Origin: CAYVQE01 sp964633205
GTDB taxonomy: Bacteria; Myxococcota; B64-G9
Direction: 5' to 3'
Assembly: GCA_964633205.1 (NCBI GenBank)
Contig: CAZWFN010000171.1
Coordinates: forward strand, 1-12,272
Length of the DNA: 12,272 nucleotides
Below, piece by piece: positions 1-6,063 of this stretch. Position 1 is the first letter of the stretch; every line of letters begins with the position of its first letter. The notes under the pieces are model-generated. The model was not told where the DNA came from. It saw only the letters and a program-made list of their open reading frames with translations, and did no database searches. Both the position numbers and the translations under genes were made by a program.

Positions 1-270
1 TAAGATGCAGATATGTAAATGAAAACTGCCTTGGCCTCTTGAGGTTTGGCTTGGGATATTTTTTTGCTGCCAGGGGGAAATGAGTTCTTCAGCGGCTGCG
101 AACGACCGCCGTTTTGGGGTATCCGGATTTTCCTCCTGGCCCGGCAGCTAGATGTAGCGCTGTTTTGCTGACAGCGCAGATGCCTCTGACCGCCGGCGGC
201 TGTACGCCCGGCGTCGCGGCGGGTAGGATGGCCGGGCCAGCGACCGTCGGCGAGGGCCATTGGGAGGCGC

Positions 271-1659
271 ATGAGCACGGGTGGACAAGAGCGCGAGGCT
301 GCGGGCGGGCTGAAGGCCCGGCTGGCCGCCTATGGCCCGGAGGCGCACGCGGCCACGCAAGAGTACTTCCAGGGGGTGGTCGTCAAGCTCGAGCGGACGA
401 TCGCCGTCGTGCGCATCGTGACGATCTGCTGGTTCGTCATCCCGGGCTTCTTCGATCCCTGGCCCGCCAGCCTGCACCTGCTGCGCATCGGGGTGTTCGT
501 GCTCGCGCTGGCGTTTTCACTGTGGACGCTGTGGACCATCGAGCGGGGCGGGGCGCAGCGCTGGCGGCTGTATGCATCGGTGTTGGTCGACGCCCTCACC
601 GCCGCCGCGGGCGCGGCGCCCGCGGTGGTGACCGCCGGCGGCAGCGGCATCTACAACGGCTTCATCAACAGCCCGATCGGCGCCTTGCCGGTGCTCACCA
701 TTCTCACCGCCGGGCTCCGCCTCTCGCTGCCCGTGGTCGCTTTCGGCGTGGTCTTGGGCTACGGCCAGCTGATCGGGGCCACCGCTTGGGATTTCGCGTT
801 CAACAACGGGCACAGGTGGCTGACCTGGCGGCTGTTGCTCGACTCCGCCTTGCTGGTCGCCGTCGCGGCGCTGGTGGCCTTGGCGGTCGCTTACTGGGCC
901 AAGCGGCTCACCTTCGAGGGGGCTTTGCACAGCGTGCGCGCGGTCTTTCTGGGCCGTCACCTGAAGGTCCATCTGCCCGCGCGCATCGCCGAGCTGGAGA
1001 TGGAGAAGAGCCGGCCGGGTGTCAGCGGCTCCAACCAGATGGTGGCGGTGCTGTTCTCCGATCTGCGCGGTTTCACGGCCTATGCCGAAAACCTGCCGCC
1101 GCAGCAGGTGGTCGCGGAACTCAACGCCTACTTCGAGTGCATGATGGAGCCGATCGCGGCCAACGGCGGCATCGTGGACAAGTTCATCGGGGATGCCATC
1201 ATGGGCCTGTTCGGTGTGCCGCAGGACAGACCGGATGACGCGGCCAACGCCATCCGCGCCGCGGCGGCGATGCACGCAGCGCTGGCCGAGCACAACCGCG
1301 GGCGCCGAGCCGCCGGCCGGCCCCCGCTGGTGCACGGCATCGGCCTGCACTACGGCCCCGCCATCGTCGGCAACATCGGCAGCGCGACCCGCCTGCAGTT
1401 CACCGCCATCGGCGATGCGGTCAATCTCGCCAGCCGCATCGAGGCGCTGACCAAGTCCATGCGAGCGCCGATCCTCGTCTCGGACGCCTGCCGGCGAGCG
1501 GCCGAGCAGGCCGCCGCCGCTGATACGCTGCCGCGGCTGGACGAGGTCGGCGAGGTGGACATCCGCGGCCGCAGCGCCAAGGTCAAGCTGTTCGCCGTCG
1601 CCGTCCCGCCGGCGGCTGCGGCGGATCGCCCAGCGTCGGCGGACGCAGACGGGCAGTAG
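271..1659 (+). CDS. Membrane-anchored class III adenylate cyclase
   Basis: Predicted to make cAMP from ATP at the inner face of the cytoplasmic membrane. The 462-residue protein has a short cytoplasmic N-terminus, then about five or six hydrophobic segments (roughly residues 43-62, 67-88, 100-122, 135-173 and 186-210), then a class III nucleotide cyclase domain (about 255-445). Visible catalytic residues are metal-binding Asp264 (in FSDLRGFT) and Asp308 (in DKFIGDA), transition-state Asn385 and Arg389 (in VNLASR), and the base-selecting pair Lys304 and Thr378. A Lys/Thr pair is typical of class IIIb adenylate cyclases rather than guanylate cyclases. No HAMP, PAS or GAF domain is evident between membrane and catalytic parts. 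The ATG at 271 is preceded by GGGAGG (262-267). The gene stands alone, so a role with the downstream operon is not shown. The Ala-rich tail after residue 445 looks disordered. Confidence 0.93.
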   Translation: MSTGGQEREAAGGLKARLAAYGPEAHAATQEYFQGVVVKLERTIAVVRIVTICWFVIPGFFDPWPASLHLLRIGVFVLALAFSLWTLWTIERGGAQRWRLYASVLVDALTAAAGAAPAVVTAGGSGIYNGFINSPIGALPVLTILTAGLRLSLPVVAFGVVLGYGQLIGATAWDFAFNNGHRWLTWRLLLDSALLVAVAALVALAVAYWAKRLTFEGALHSVRAVFLGRHLKVHLPARIAELEMEKSRPGVSGSNQMVAVLFSDLRGFTAYAENLPPQQVVAELNAYFECMMEPIAANGGIVDKFIGDAIMGLFGVPQDRPDDAANAIRAAAAMHAALAEHNRGRRAAGRPPLVHGIGLHYGPAIVGNIGSATRLQFTAIGDAVNLASRIEALTKSMRAPILVSDACRRAAEQAAAADTLPRLDEVGEVDIRGRSAKVKLFAVAVPPAAAADRPASADADGQ

Positions 1660-1678
1660 GCCAAGCGGAAACTGCGAG

Positions 1679-1696
1679 ACCGGGGACGGAGGTCTG
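1679..1696. repeat. REP-like 18-base repeat, copy 1
   Basis: The 18 bases ACCGGGGACGGAGGTCTG are identical to copy 2 at 1880-1897, 201 bases downstream. Here GGGACGG (1683-1689) can pair with CCGTCCC (1718-1724) around a 28-base loop. Such short GC-rich repeats with pairing arms, found between genes and near transposase debris, resemble REP elements mobilised by IS200-like (RAYT) transposases. No such transposase is present in the window. Confidence 0.55.
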
Positions 1697-1825
1697 CTGC
1701 CCTGTCTTCGGCCCACGCCGTCCCATCGCGGCTCCGCACCCAAGGGCACGGCACAAACCGCCGCCGCAACCAAAAAGGACGAAGACTCTATTTCTCTACG
1801 CTGCGCCGAGCCCGGTCCGCCCGCC

Positions 1826-1849
1826 GCCGGCGAGCAAGCCGTCGCCGGC
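1826..1849. repeat. Perfect GC-rich stem-loop
   Basis: GCCGGCGA (1826-1833) and TCGCCGGC (1842-1849) form a perfect 8-bp stem around an 8-base loop, between the two REP-like copies. No T-run follows, so it is not a standard intrinsic terminator. It may be part of the repeat element, or a weak transcription barrier downstream of the cyclase gene. Confidence 0.4.
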
Positions 1850-1879
1850 CTCAGGCCCTTTCGTACCAGGTGCCGGGAA

Positions 1880-1908
1880 ACCGGGGACGGAGGTCTGTCT
1901 CCACGTCC
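1880..1908. repeat. REP-like repeat, copy 2, with hairpin
   Basis: The second copy of the 18-base repeat (1880-1897) runs into an imperfect hairpin. GGAC (1885-1888) and GGAG (1889-1892) pair with GTCC (1905-1908) and CTCC (1899-1902), with a 6-base loop and a 2-base bulge (1903-1904). The bulged stem is REP-like. It lies immediately upstream of the transposase-like remnant. Confidence 0.55.
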
Positions 1909-1959
1909 ACAACTTGCCGATTCTCGATGTCTTTATTTTTCTAGCCGCTACTCCCGTCC

Positions 1960-2453
1960 CTTCAGTCTTGTCCTTCAGTCTTCGGGCGGAGCCTGGTCGC
2001 CCGGGGCGTGCGGCTCGAACCGCACCACGTCCAGATGGCCTACGAGGAGCACGGGCTGGTGCCGGTAAAAAAAACGGCGCGGCCCAGTTCGCCGCGCTCG
2101 CGGCGATGAGAGCCCGGATCGAGAGGCTGCGGAATCGCTGTCAGCAGAGACTCCGCTTCTCAGCCCCGGTGTCGCTGAAGGTGGCCGAGGAGCCGGAGCG
2201 GTGCCCGCGATGCGGCGGCTCCATGCTGGTGCAGAAGACGGCGCCGCGCACGGGCCGCGTTGCTCGACCGTGGAGTCTCCATCTCCGAGGGCGAGGTGAG
2301 CATGCTGTGCCGCAGGTTCGCCCGGTACGTGGCCCGGCACAGGACACCCGCGAGGCCATCGACGTCATCCCGCCCGAGAAACAGGAAGACGACCTCGAAA
2401 GCCGGCTGCAGATCGAATGCGCTTCGTTGCCCCAGCGGATCGCCGCGTCGTGA
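1960..2453 (+). pseudogene. Frame-broken, internally deleted transposase-like remnant
   Basis: No single frame gives a normal protein, but pieces in alternating frames do. Frame 1 (about 1981-2066) reads a plausible segment containing RGVRLEPHHVQMAYEEHGL and stops at 2107. At an eight-A run (2067-2074) the protein-like signal moves to frame 3, which reads a helical stretch and then a zinc-ribbon-like CPRCGGSMLVQKT. At about 2260 the signal returns to frame 1 with DRGVSISEGEVSMLCRRFAR, similar in style to helical regions of some transposase-like proteins. The second half of the zinc ribbon is missing, which implies an internal deletion near 2255-2260. The rest of frame 3 stays open to the stop at 2451-2453, with uncertain content. 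The family assignment is from memory and weak; the broken coding signal is clearer. No terminal inverted repeats or target duplication were found. Confidence 0.45.
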
Positions 2454-2518
2454 GGACCGGAGACATGAACCGGCGGGTGACTGCCGCTGCCAGAAGCCGG
2501 GCCCCGCGGTGCCGTTGC

Positions 2519-2557
2519 TGACGCGTCAAACCGTCAATCCAACCGGATCCTGACGCG
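2519..2557. repeat. Inverted repeat with nested stem
   Basis: CGCGTCA (2522-2528) and TGACGCG (2551-2557) are exact inverted repeats 22 bases apart. Inside them ATCC and GGAT form a second small stem around AACC. The left arm also belongs to a 10-bp palindrome, TGACGCGTCA (2519-2528). It lies between the remnant gene and the 3' end of the minus-strand gene. No T-run adjoins it in either direction, so its role is open. The rest of 2454-2640 shows nothing recognisable beyond an AT-rich patch at about 2577-2616. Confidence 0.35.
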
Positions 2558-2640
2558 GTAGCATGATCCTGTCATGGCTTTGGGAAATAAAAAGGACATT
2601 TCTTTGCTTTTTTGCAGCGGCCGGCTCCCCGGCGCGGCGC

Positions 2641-3549
2641 TCAAACGGCCAGCAGGGCCTCGCCCAGGTGGCCCAGGGCGGAGGCCAGCCGCTCTGGTGA
2701 GGCCTTCGTGAGCCACGCGGTGTGGCCCCCGTCGGTCTGCCGCAGGCCGAACTGCGCGAAGGCGCCCTCGTCCAGTTGCAAGGGCTTGCGGGAGAAGAGG
2801 AAGAGGTGATCGGAGGGCCTGTGTCCCTGAAGGGATGCGTCCAGGATCAGTCCCCCCTCGGCCTCCGGGCGGTGGAGGGTGAAGTGGTCCCCGGAGATGC
2901 CCAGAACCCAGTGACAGGGCTTGTTGGCCGCCGGGTCGGTGCCCTCGGCCCCCAGGCCTACGGCGAGGCCGGACCAGGCCCGACAGATCGTGCCGGGGTC
3001 CCGCCCGTCCATCCCCCCACTGCCGTCCAAATCGCAGAAGGGCAGCCGGGGTCCGAGCGGCGCGGCTCCGCTCCAGGGTAGCTCGGCGCGCAAAAAGGCG
3101 TCCGCGGCCCGCTCCACGAGCTGCCAGAATCGGGCCCGTTGCGAGAGGCCGCCTTCCTCTGCGCCTTCAATCCAGGTGTCGATGAAACGGTTCAGCAACC
3201 TGTATTCTGGAAAATCGAGGTGATCGTCATCGCTTGGCTGCCCGGGCTGTTCGGCCGCCTGGCCCCGGAGGGCCTCGGCGGCCCGCCGGGCGGGGATCTG
3301 CTGGTCGGCCAGGTCATCGAGCCCGTCGGCCGCGAGCACCCTGGCATCGAGCAGCATCTCAGCAAAGCTGTCAAGAATGTCGTCCGGGAGGGAGTGGACG
3401 TAGTGCAGGTCGAAGATGTACTCGCCCTGCACCTTCTCGGCCGCGTCGTCGAACAGGGTCATCAGGCGGGCCGCGTTTTCCAGGAGCTTGCGCCAGCGCA
3501 GCACCCGCAGATGGTATTCCCACTCCTTGTTTCCCCTTCGTCTGGCCAT
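2641..3549 (-). CDS. Hypothetical 302-residue protein, sigma-54 promoted
   Basis: Function not recognised. The protein is soluble-looking, with no signal peptide or membrane segment. Residues 10-80 are predicted helical and include WRKLLENAARLMTLFDDA, which resembles in pattern the N-terminal helices of the PEP/pyruvate-binding protein at 9224-11611. Residues 82-110 are a Gln/Ala/Asp-rich linker. Residues 111-160 are again helical, with several Trp and Phe. Residues 173-184 (DLDGSGGMDGRD) fit an EF-hand-type calcium loop at positions 1, 3, 5, 6, 8, 9 and 12, though this may be chance. The last 90 residues look alpha/beta. The ATG at 3549 has a strong Shine-Dalgarno, GGAGG (3558-3554 on the minus strand), four bases upstream. 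It is divergent from the NtrC-type regulator and preceded by a near-consensus sigma-54 promoter, so it probably belongs to the same regulon as the downstream operon. Confidence 0.8.
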   Translation of the reverse strand: MARRRGNKEWEYHLRVLRWRKLLENAARLMTLFDDAAEKVQGEYIFDLHYVHSLPDDILDSFAEMLLDARVLAADGLDDLADQQIPARRAAEALRGQAAEQPGQPSDDDHLDFPEYRLLNRFIDTWIEGAEEGGLSQRARFWQLVERAADAFLRAELPWSGAAPLGPRLPFCDLDGSGGMDGRDPGTICRAWSGLAVGLGAEGTDPAANKPCHWVLGISGDHFTLHRPEAEGGLILDASLQGHRPSDHLFLFSRKPLQLDEGAFAQFGLRQTDGGHTAWLTKASPERLASALGHLGEALLAV

Positions 3550-3612
3550 CGATCCTCCCTGGGCCCGCCGGGGTGCTCGGTTTCACTCCCCGCGGCTCGA
3601 TCCGGATGGAAC

Positions 3613-3628
3613 TGCAGGGTCCGTGCCA
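3613..3628 (-). promoter_or_regulatory. Sigma-54 promoter for the 302-residue gene
   Basis: On the minus strand this reads TGGCACGGACCCTGCA, against the sigma-54 consensus TGGCACG-N4-TTGCW. GG (3627-3626) and GC (3615-3614) are exactly 10 bases apart, and only the first T of TTGC differs. Transcription would start near 3602, giving a leader of about 53 bases before the ATG at 3549. The activator dyad centred at 3730 then lies near -128, a usual enhancer position. Confidence 0.75.
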
Positions 3629-3721
3629 CCCAGGGTGGGCCCCCGGGCCCTGAAAACGGGTTTGGATTCGGCGCCTTGTCTTTCGCCTCGGTCCGGCGCC
3701 GCCCGGTCGCGTTCGAACGGG

Positions 3722-3738
3722 TGTTGCTTTTTGCACCA
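3722..3738. promoter_or_regulatory. Activator-binding dyad, site A
   Basis: TGTTGC-TTTTT-GCACCA is a dyad differing at one base from the consensus TGTTGC-N5-GCAACA, which is shared with sites at 5229-5245 and 5308-5324. It lies between two divergent genes: about 128 bases upstream of the predicted sigma-54 start of the 302-residue gene, and over the -35 region of the likely promoter for the regulator. It is the probable binding site of the NtrC-type protein encoded at 3795. Confidence 0.6.
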
Positions 3739-3753
3739 TCTCTCCCTTAGAAT
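3724..3753 (+). promoter_or_regulatory. Sigma-70-like promoter for the NtrC-type regulator
   Basis: TTGCTT (3724-3729) and TAGAAT (3748-3753) are separated by 18 bases, a fair -35/-10 pair that would start transcription near 3760. The -35 sits inside dyad site A, so a bound regulator would be expected to compete with RNA polymerase. No GG-N10-GC sigma-54 pattern precedes this gene on the plus strand. Confidence 0.45.
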
Positions 3754-3794
3754 GATGCCCATCATCCCAGCTGATGAGGACGAGAAAGCGAAGC

Positions 3795-5162
3795 ATGAAC
3801 GACGAGCGGAGATCGGGAGAGATCCTGGTGGTCGAAGACGACCACGTCGCCCTGAAGAACTTGCGCCGCATTCTGGAGCGGGCGGGCCACGCCGTGCAGG
3901 CGGTCGCGGGCGGCGACAAGGCCTGTGTGCTCTTGGAAACCCAGCCCTTCGATCTCGTGCTGACCGATCTGATCATGGAGCCCATCGACGGCCTCGAGTT
4001 GCTCTCCCGGGTCCGGGCGATGCAGGTGACCCCACCGGTGCAGGTGATTATCCTGACCGCCTACGCCTCCATCCCGACCGCCATCCGGGCCATGAAGAAG
4101 GGAGCCTTCCACTACCTGCAAAAGCCCTACAAGACCGAGGAGGTGCTGCACCTGGTGGACCTGGCCCTGGAGAAGCGCTGGCTCATGTCGCAGGTCGACC
4201 TGTTGGAGCAGCGGGCCGATGCGGATCTGGCCGCCCCCCTCGGCATCAGCCCGGACATCCGCGGCGTCAGGCACAAGATCCGCCAGCTCGGCGAGACCGA
4301 TGTCAACGTCATGATCACCGGCGCCTCGGGCACCGGCAAGGAGCTGGTGGCCCGGGCCATCCACAAAGCCAGCAGTCGGCGCGCGGCCTGTTTCATGGCC
4401 ATCAACTGCGCCTCGTTCACCGATGAGCTGCTGGCCAACGAACTCTTCGGCCACGAGCGGGACGCCTTCACCGGCGCCACCTCCCGCAAGGTGGGTCTGC
4501 TCGAGGCGGCCAACGGCGGAACGGTCTTCTTCGACGAAGTGGGCGACATGCCCCTGCACATGCAGGCCAAGCTGATGCGGGTCATACAGGAGCGCGAGGT
4601 CATCCGGGTGGGCGGTTCCAAGCCGGTGGCCATCGATGTGCGCATCATCAGCGCCACCAACAAGGACCTGAAACGGGCCGTGCAGCACGGCAGTTTTCGC
4701 GCCGATCTTTACTACCGGCTCACGGTGGTGCCCATCCACATCTCCCCGCTGTCGAAACGCCGCGAGGACATTCCCCTCCTGGCCCGGCACTTCCTCGAGC
4801 GCTTCAACCAGCGCAGCGGCAAGGAGATCCTCGGTTTTTCCCGCGAGGTGATGGATCTCCTCTTGCACTACGAGTTCCCCGGCAATGTCCGCGAGCTGGA
4901 GAACATGGTGGAGGGCGGAGCGGCCATGTGCCGGTCCGAGGTGATCGAGGTGGACAACCTGCCCATGGACATCAAGGAGCTGCAGGTCATGGCCGCCCGG
5001 GCCAACCCGGCCCACATCAAGACCCTGGAGGAAGTAGAGCGGGAGTACGTCGAGAGCGTGCTCACCCTCACGGGCCACAACAAGTCCAAGACCGCTCGGC
5101 TCCTGGGCATCGACCGCACCTCCCTGTACCGCAAGCTCAAACGGCGCCAACTCATCGACTGA
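3795..5162 (+). CDS. NtrC-family sigma-54-dependent response regulator
   Basis: A cytoplasmic transcription activator, 455 residues in the usual three-domain order. The receiver domain (about 8-122) has acidic-pocket Asp15 and Asp16, phospho-acceptor Asp58, Thr88 and Lys110. The AAA+ sigma-54 interaction domain (about 148-385) has Walker A GASGTGKE (176-183), Walker B FFDE (245-248), the sigma-54 loop as DAFTGA (223-228) instead of the usual GAFTGA, and FRADLYYRL (301-309) with the arginine finger. A Fis-type helix-turn-helix (about 428-453) ends the protein. A start at 3774 is also open, but 3795 is preferred because GAGGA lies upstream (3776-3780) and the extra residues (MRTRKRS) look non-native. 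Three copies of a shared dyad flank the gene and two sigma-54 promoters lie next to them, so its targets are probably the adjacent operon and the divergent gene. Its kinase may be the sensor starting at 11652. Confidence 0.96.
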   Translation: MNDERRSGEILVVEDDHVALKNLRRILERAGHAVQAVAGGDKACVLLETQPFDLVLTDLIMEPIDGLELLSRVRAMQVTPPVQVIILTAYASIPTAIRAMKKGAFHYLQKPYKTEEVLHLVDLALEKRWLMSQVDLLEQRADADLAAPLGISPDIRGVRHKIRQLGETDVNVMITGASGTGKELVARAIHKASSRRAACFMAINCASFTDELLANELFGHERDAFTGATSRKVGLLEAANGGTVFFDEVGDMPLHMQAKLMRVIQEREVIRVGGSKPVAIDVRIISATNKDLKRAVQHGSFRADLYYRLTVVPIHISPLSKRREDIPLLARHFLERFNQRSGKEILGFSREVMDLLLHYEFPGNVRELENMVEGGAAMCRSEVIEVDNLPMDIKELQVMAARANPAHIKTLEEVEREYVESVLTLTGHNKSKTARLLGIDRTSLYRKLKRRQLID

Positions 5163-5198
5163 TTTACGGATCGGATCCCGCAGGGGAGGCCGCGGCCT

Positions 5199-5219
5199 GG
5201 ACCGGCATGGCCTCGGTCC
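5199..5219. terminator. Possible stem-loop terminator after the regulator
   Basis: GGACCG (5199-5204) and CGGTCC (5214-5219) form a perfect 6-bp stem with a 9-base loop, 37 bases after the regulator's stop codon. No T-run follows, so classic intrinsic termination is doubtful. Position is the main support. Confidence 0.25.
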
Positions 5220-5228
5220 GTCCTCATG

Positions 5229-5245
5229 TGTGGCAACTTGCAACA
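5229..5245. promoter_or_regulatory. Activator-binding dyad, site B
   Basis: TGTGGC-AACTT-GCAACA differs from TGTTGC-N5-GCAACA at one base. It is centred at 5237, about 268 bases upstream of the predicted sigma-54 start at about 5505 and 79 bases upstream of site C. Likely an enhancer element for the NtrC-type regulator. Confidence 0.6.
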
Positions 5246-5307
5246 TCGGGGCCCCATTTCAGGACGGAATCCACGTCGGACGCCCCGCTGGCCGTGCGGG
5301 ATTGAAT

Positions 5308-5324
5308 TGTTGCATTTTGCAACG
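5308..5324. promoter_or_regulatory. Activator-binding dyad, site C
   Basis: TGTTGC-ATTTT-GCAACG contains the perfect inverted repeat GTTGC-N5-GCAAC (5309-5323). It is centred at 5316, near -189 from the predicted operon start, a common distance for enhancers of sigma-54 activators. It is the best-conserved arm pair of the three sites. Confidence 0.65.
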
Positions 5325-5479
5325 CCTTTCTCCCTGCCGTCATTCCGGTCTGCGAAGCGCCACCCTCCGCGGCGGGCCCCGTTCTTCTGGATGCTCTCAA
5401 CAGCACGTTATCAAAGCTGAAAGCGCATTTCGTTCCAGGGCCCAGCCTCCCGCAACCGCCTGGTTGGACAAGCTGACCC

Positions 5480-5495
5480 TGGTACGATAATTGCT
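5480..5495 (+). promoter_or_regulatory. Sigma-54 promoter for the six-gene operon
   Basis: TGGTACGATAATTGCT matches the sigma-54 consensus TGGYACG-N4-TTGCW throughout. GG (5481-5482) and GC (5493-5494) are exactly 10 bases apart. The start point would be near 5505, leaving about 92 bases before the ATG at 5597. A partial IHF-like core (TATCAA, 5409-5414) lies between the enhancers and this promoter, but its second half does not match. Confidence 0.82.
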
Positions 5496-5596
5496 TCGCT
5501 CTGGGAGAATTGAGTTGGAAGCGGGCTGACCTGGAATCGCCATTGGACGGGAAACGGTCCGCGAGCAGAGATCTCCACCGCGGAGCACGGCGCGAC

Positions 5597-6058
5597 ATGC
5601 AGCAGAAACAACTCATCCTCGTGATCTGCGAGGACCTGGAGATCCACTGGCCCGCCGCATCCTATGCGCTGGCCTTGGCCCACCGGATGGAGTCCCGCCT
5701 GCTGGTCCTGATGTTGCTCTCCAACGAGACCGACTGGTCCGAATCGCAGCTGGGACCCTTGGGGGCCCGTATTCGCGGCGAACCGGAGCACGAGACCCTG
5801 GTGGATGTGGAGATACAGGTCCGCCGCGGTGATCCGCGCTCCGAGCTGTCGAAGTTCATGGCCTTCTGCCCGACCTACCATGCCGTGGTCTGGGCCGGAG
5901 ATCCGGATGCCTTGCGCACCGGCGTCCACCGCGGCAGCGGTCATTGGATCAACACGGTGTTGAAGGATTTTATATGTCCGGTCATGTCTCCCGATCGGCG
6001 GACGAGCGGTTCTGGGCACAGCGTGATCGAGCCCGCAAGGGCGGAAAACGAGGTGTGA
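5597..6058 (+). CDS. Universal stress protein (UspA-like)
   Basis: A small 153-residue cytoplasmic protein with an alpha/beta Rossmann-like pattern. It opens with the hydrophobic strand LILVICEDL, then a helix with ALALAHRMESRLLVLML, and ends with WINTVLKDFICPVM (about 117-130), matching the C-terminal helix and CPV strand of Usp proteins. The ATP-binding G2xG9xG(S/T) motif is not clean: GDPDALRTGVHRGSG (101-115) replaces it, so nucleotide binding is uncertain. The ATG at 5597 is chosen because an in-frame TTG at 5510 would sit about five bases from the predicted transcript start; the Shine-Dalgarno is weak (GGAG at 5582-5585). It is the first gene after the sigma-54 promoter, and its stop codon lies within the ribosome-binding region of the next gene, which suggests translational coupling. 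Usp genes often accompany transporters and regulators as stress or energy-state sensors. Confidence 0.8.
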   Translation: MQQKQLILVICEDLEIHWPAASYALALAHRMESRLLVLMLLSNETDWSESQLGPLGARIRGEPEHETLVDVEIQVRRGDPRSELSKFMAFCPTYHAVVWAGDPDALRTGVHRGSGHWINTVLKDFICPVMSPDRRTSGSGHSVIEPARAENEV

Positions 6059-6063
6059 GCACC

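Noticed and set aside
31..67. Possible intrinsic terminator or sigma-54 promoter in the AT-richer left edge
   Set aside because: The candidate stem (CCT/AGG with mismatched flanks) is too weak and 8 bases from the T-run. GG at 54-55 and GC at 66-67 have the right spacing, but the -24 bases do not fit TGGCAC.
1959..1982. Tandem CCTTCAGTCTT direct repeat as a target-site duplication
   Set aside because: The two copies are only 13 bases apart with nothing between them, so this is a local duplication and not a pair flanking an element.
2577..2640. Terminator for the minus-strand 302-residue gene
   Set aside because: GCCGG/CCGGC can form a stem just past the stop codon, but on the minus strand it is followed by A's rather than T's.
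3762..5246. Long open frame on the minus strand across the NtrC-type gene
   Set aside because: It is antisense to a gene with complete domain motifs, is rich in His, Gln, Asp and Gly as expected from reversed high-GC codons, and shows no domain of its own.
5405..5425. IHF site between enhancers and the operon promoter
   Set aside because: TATCAA fits the first half of the IHF consensus, but the TTR half is GAA, so it was not annotated as a site.
5510..5596. Upstream in-frame TTG start for the universal stress protein
   Set aside because: The predicted sigma-54 transcript starts near 5505, leaving no room for a leader, and the extra 29 residues do not fit the Usp fold, which begins at the ATG at 5597.
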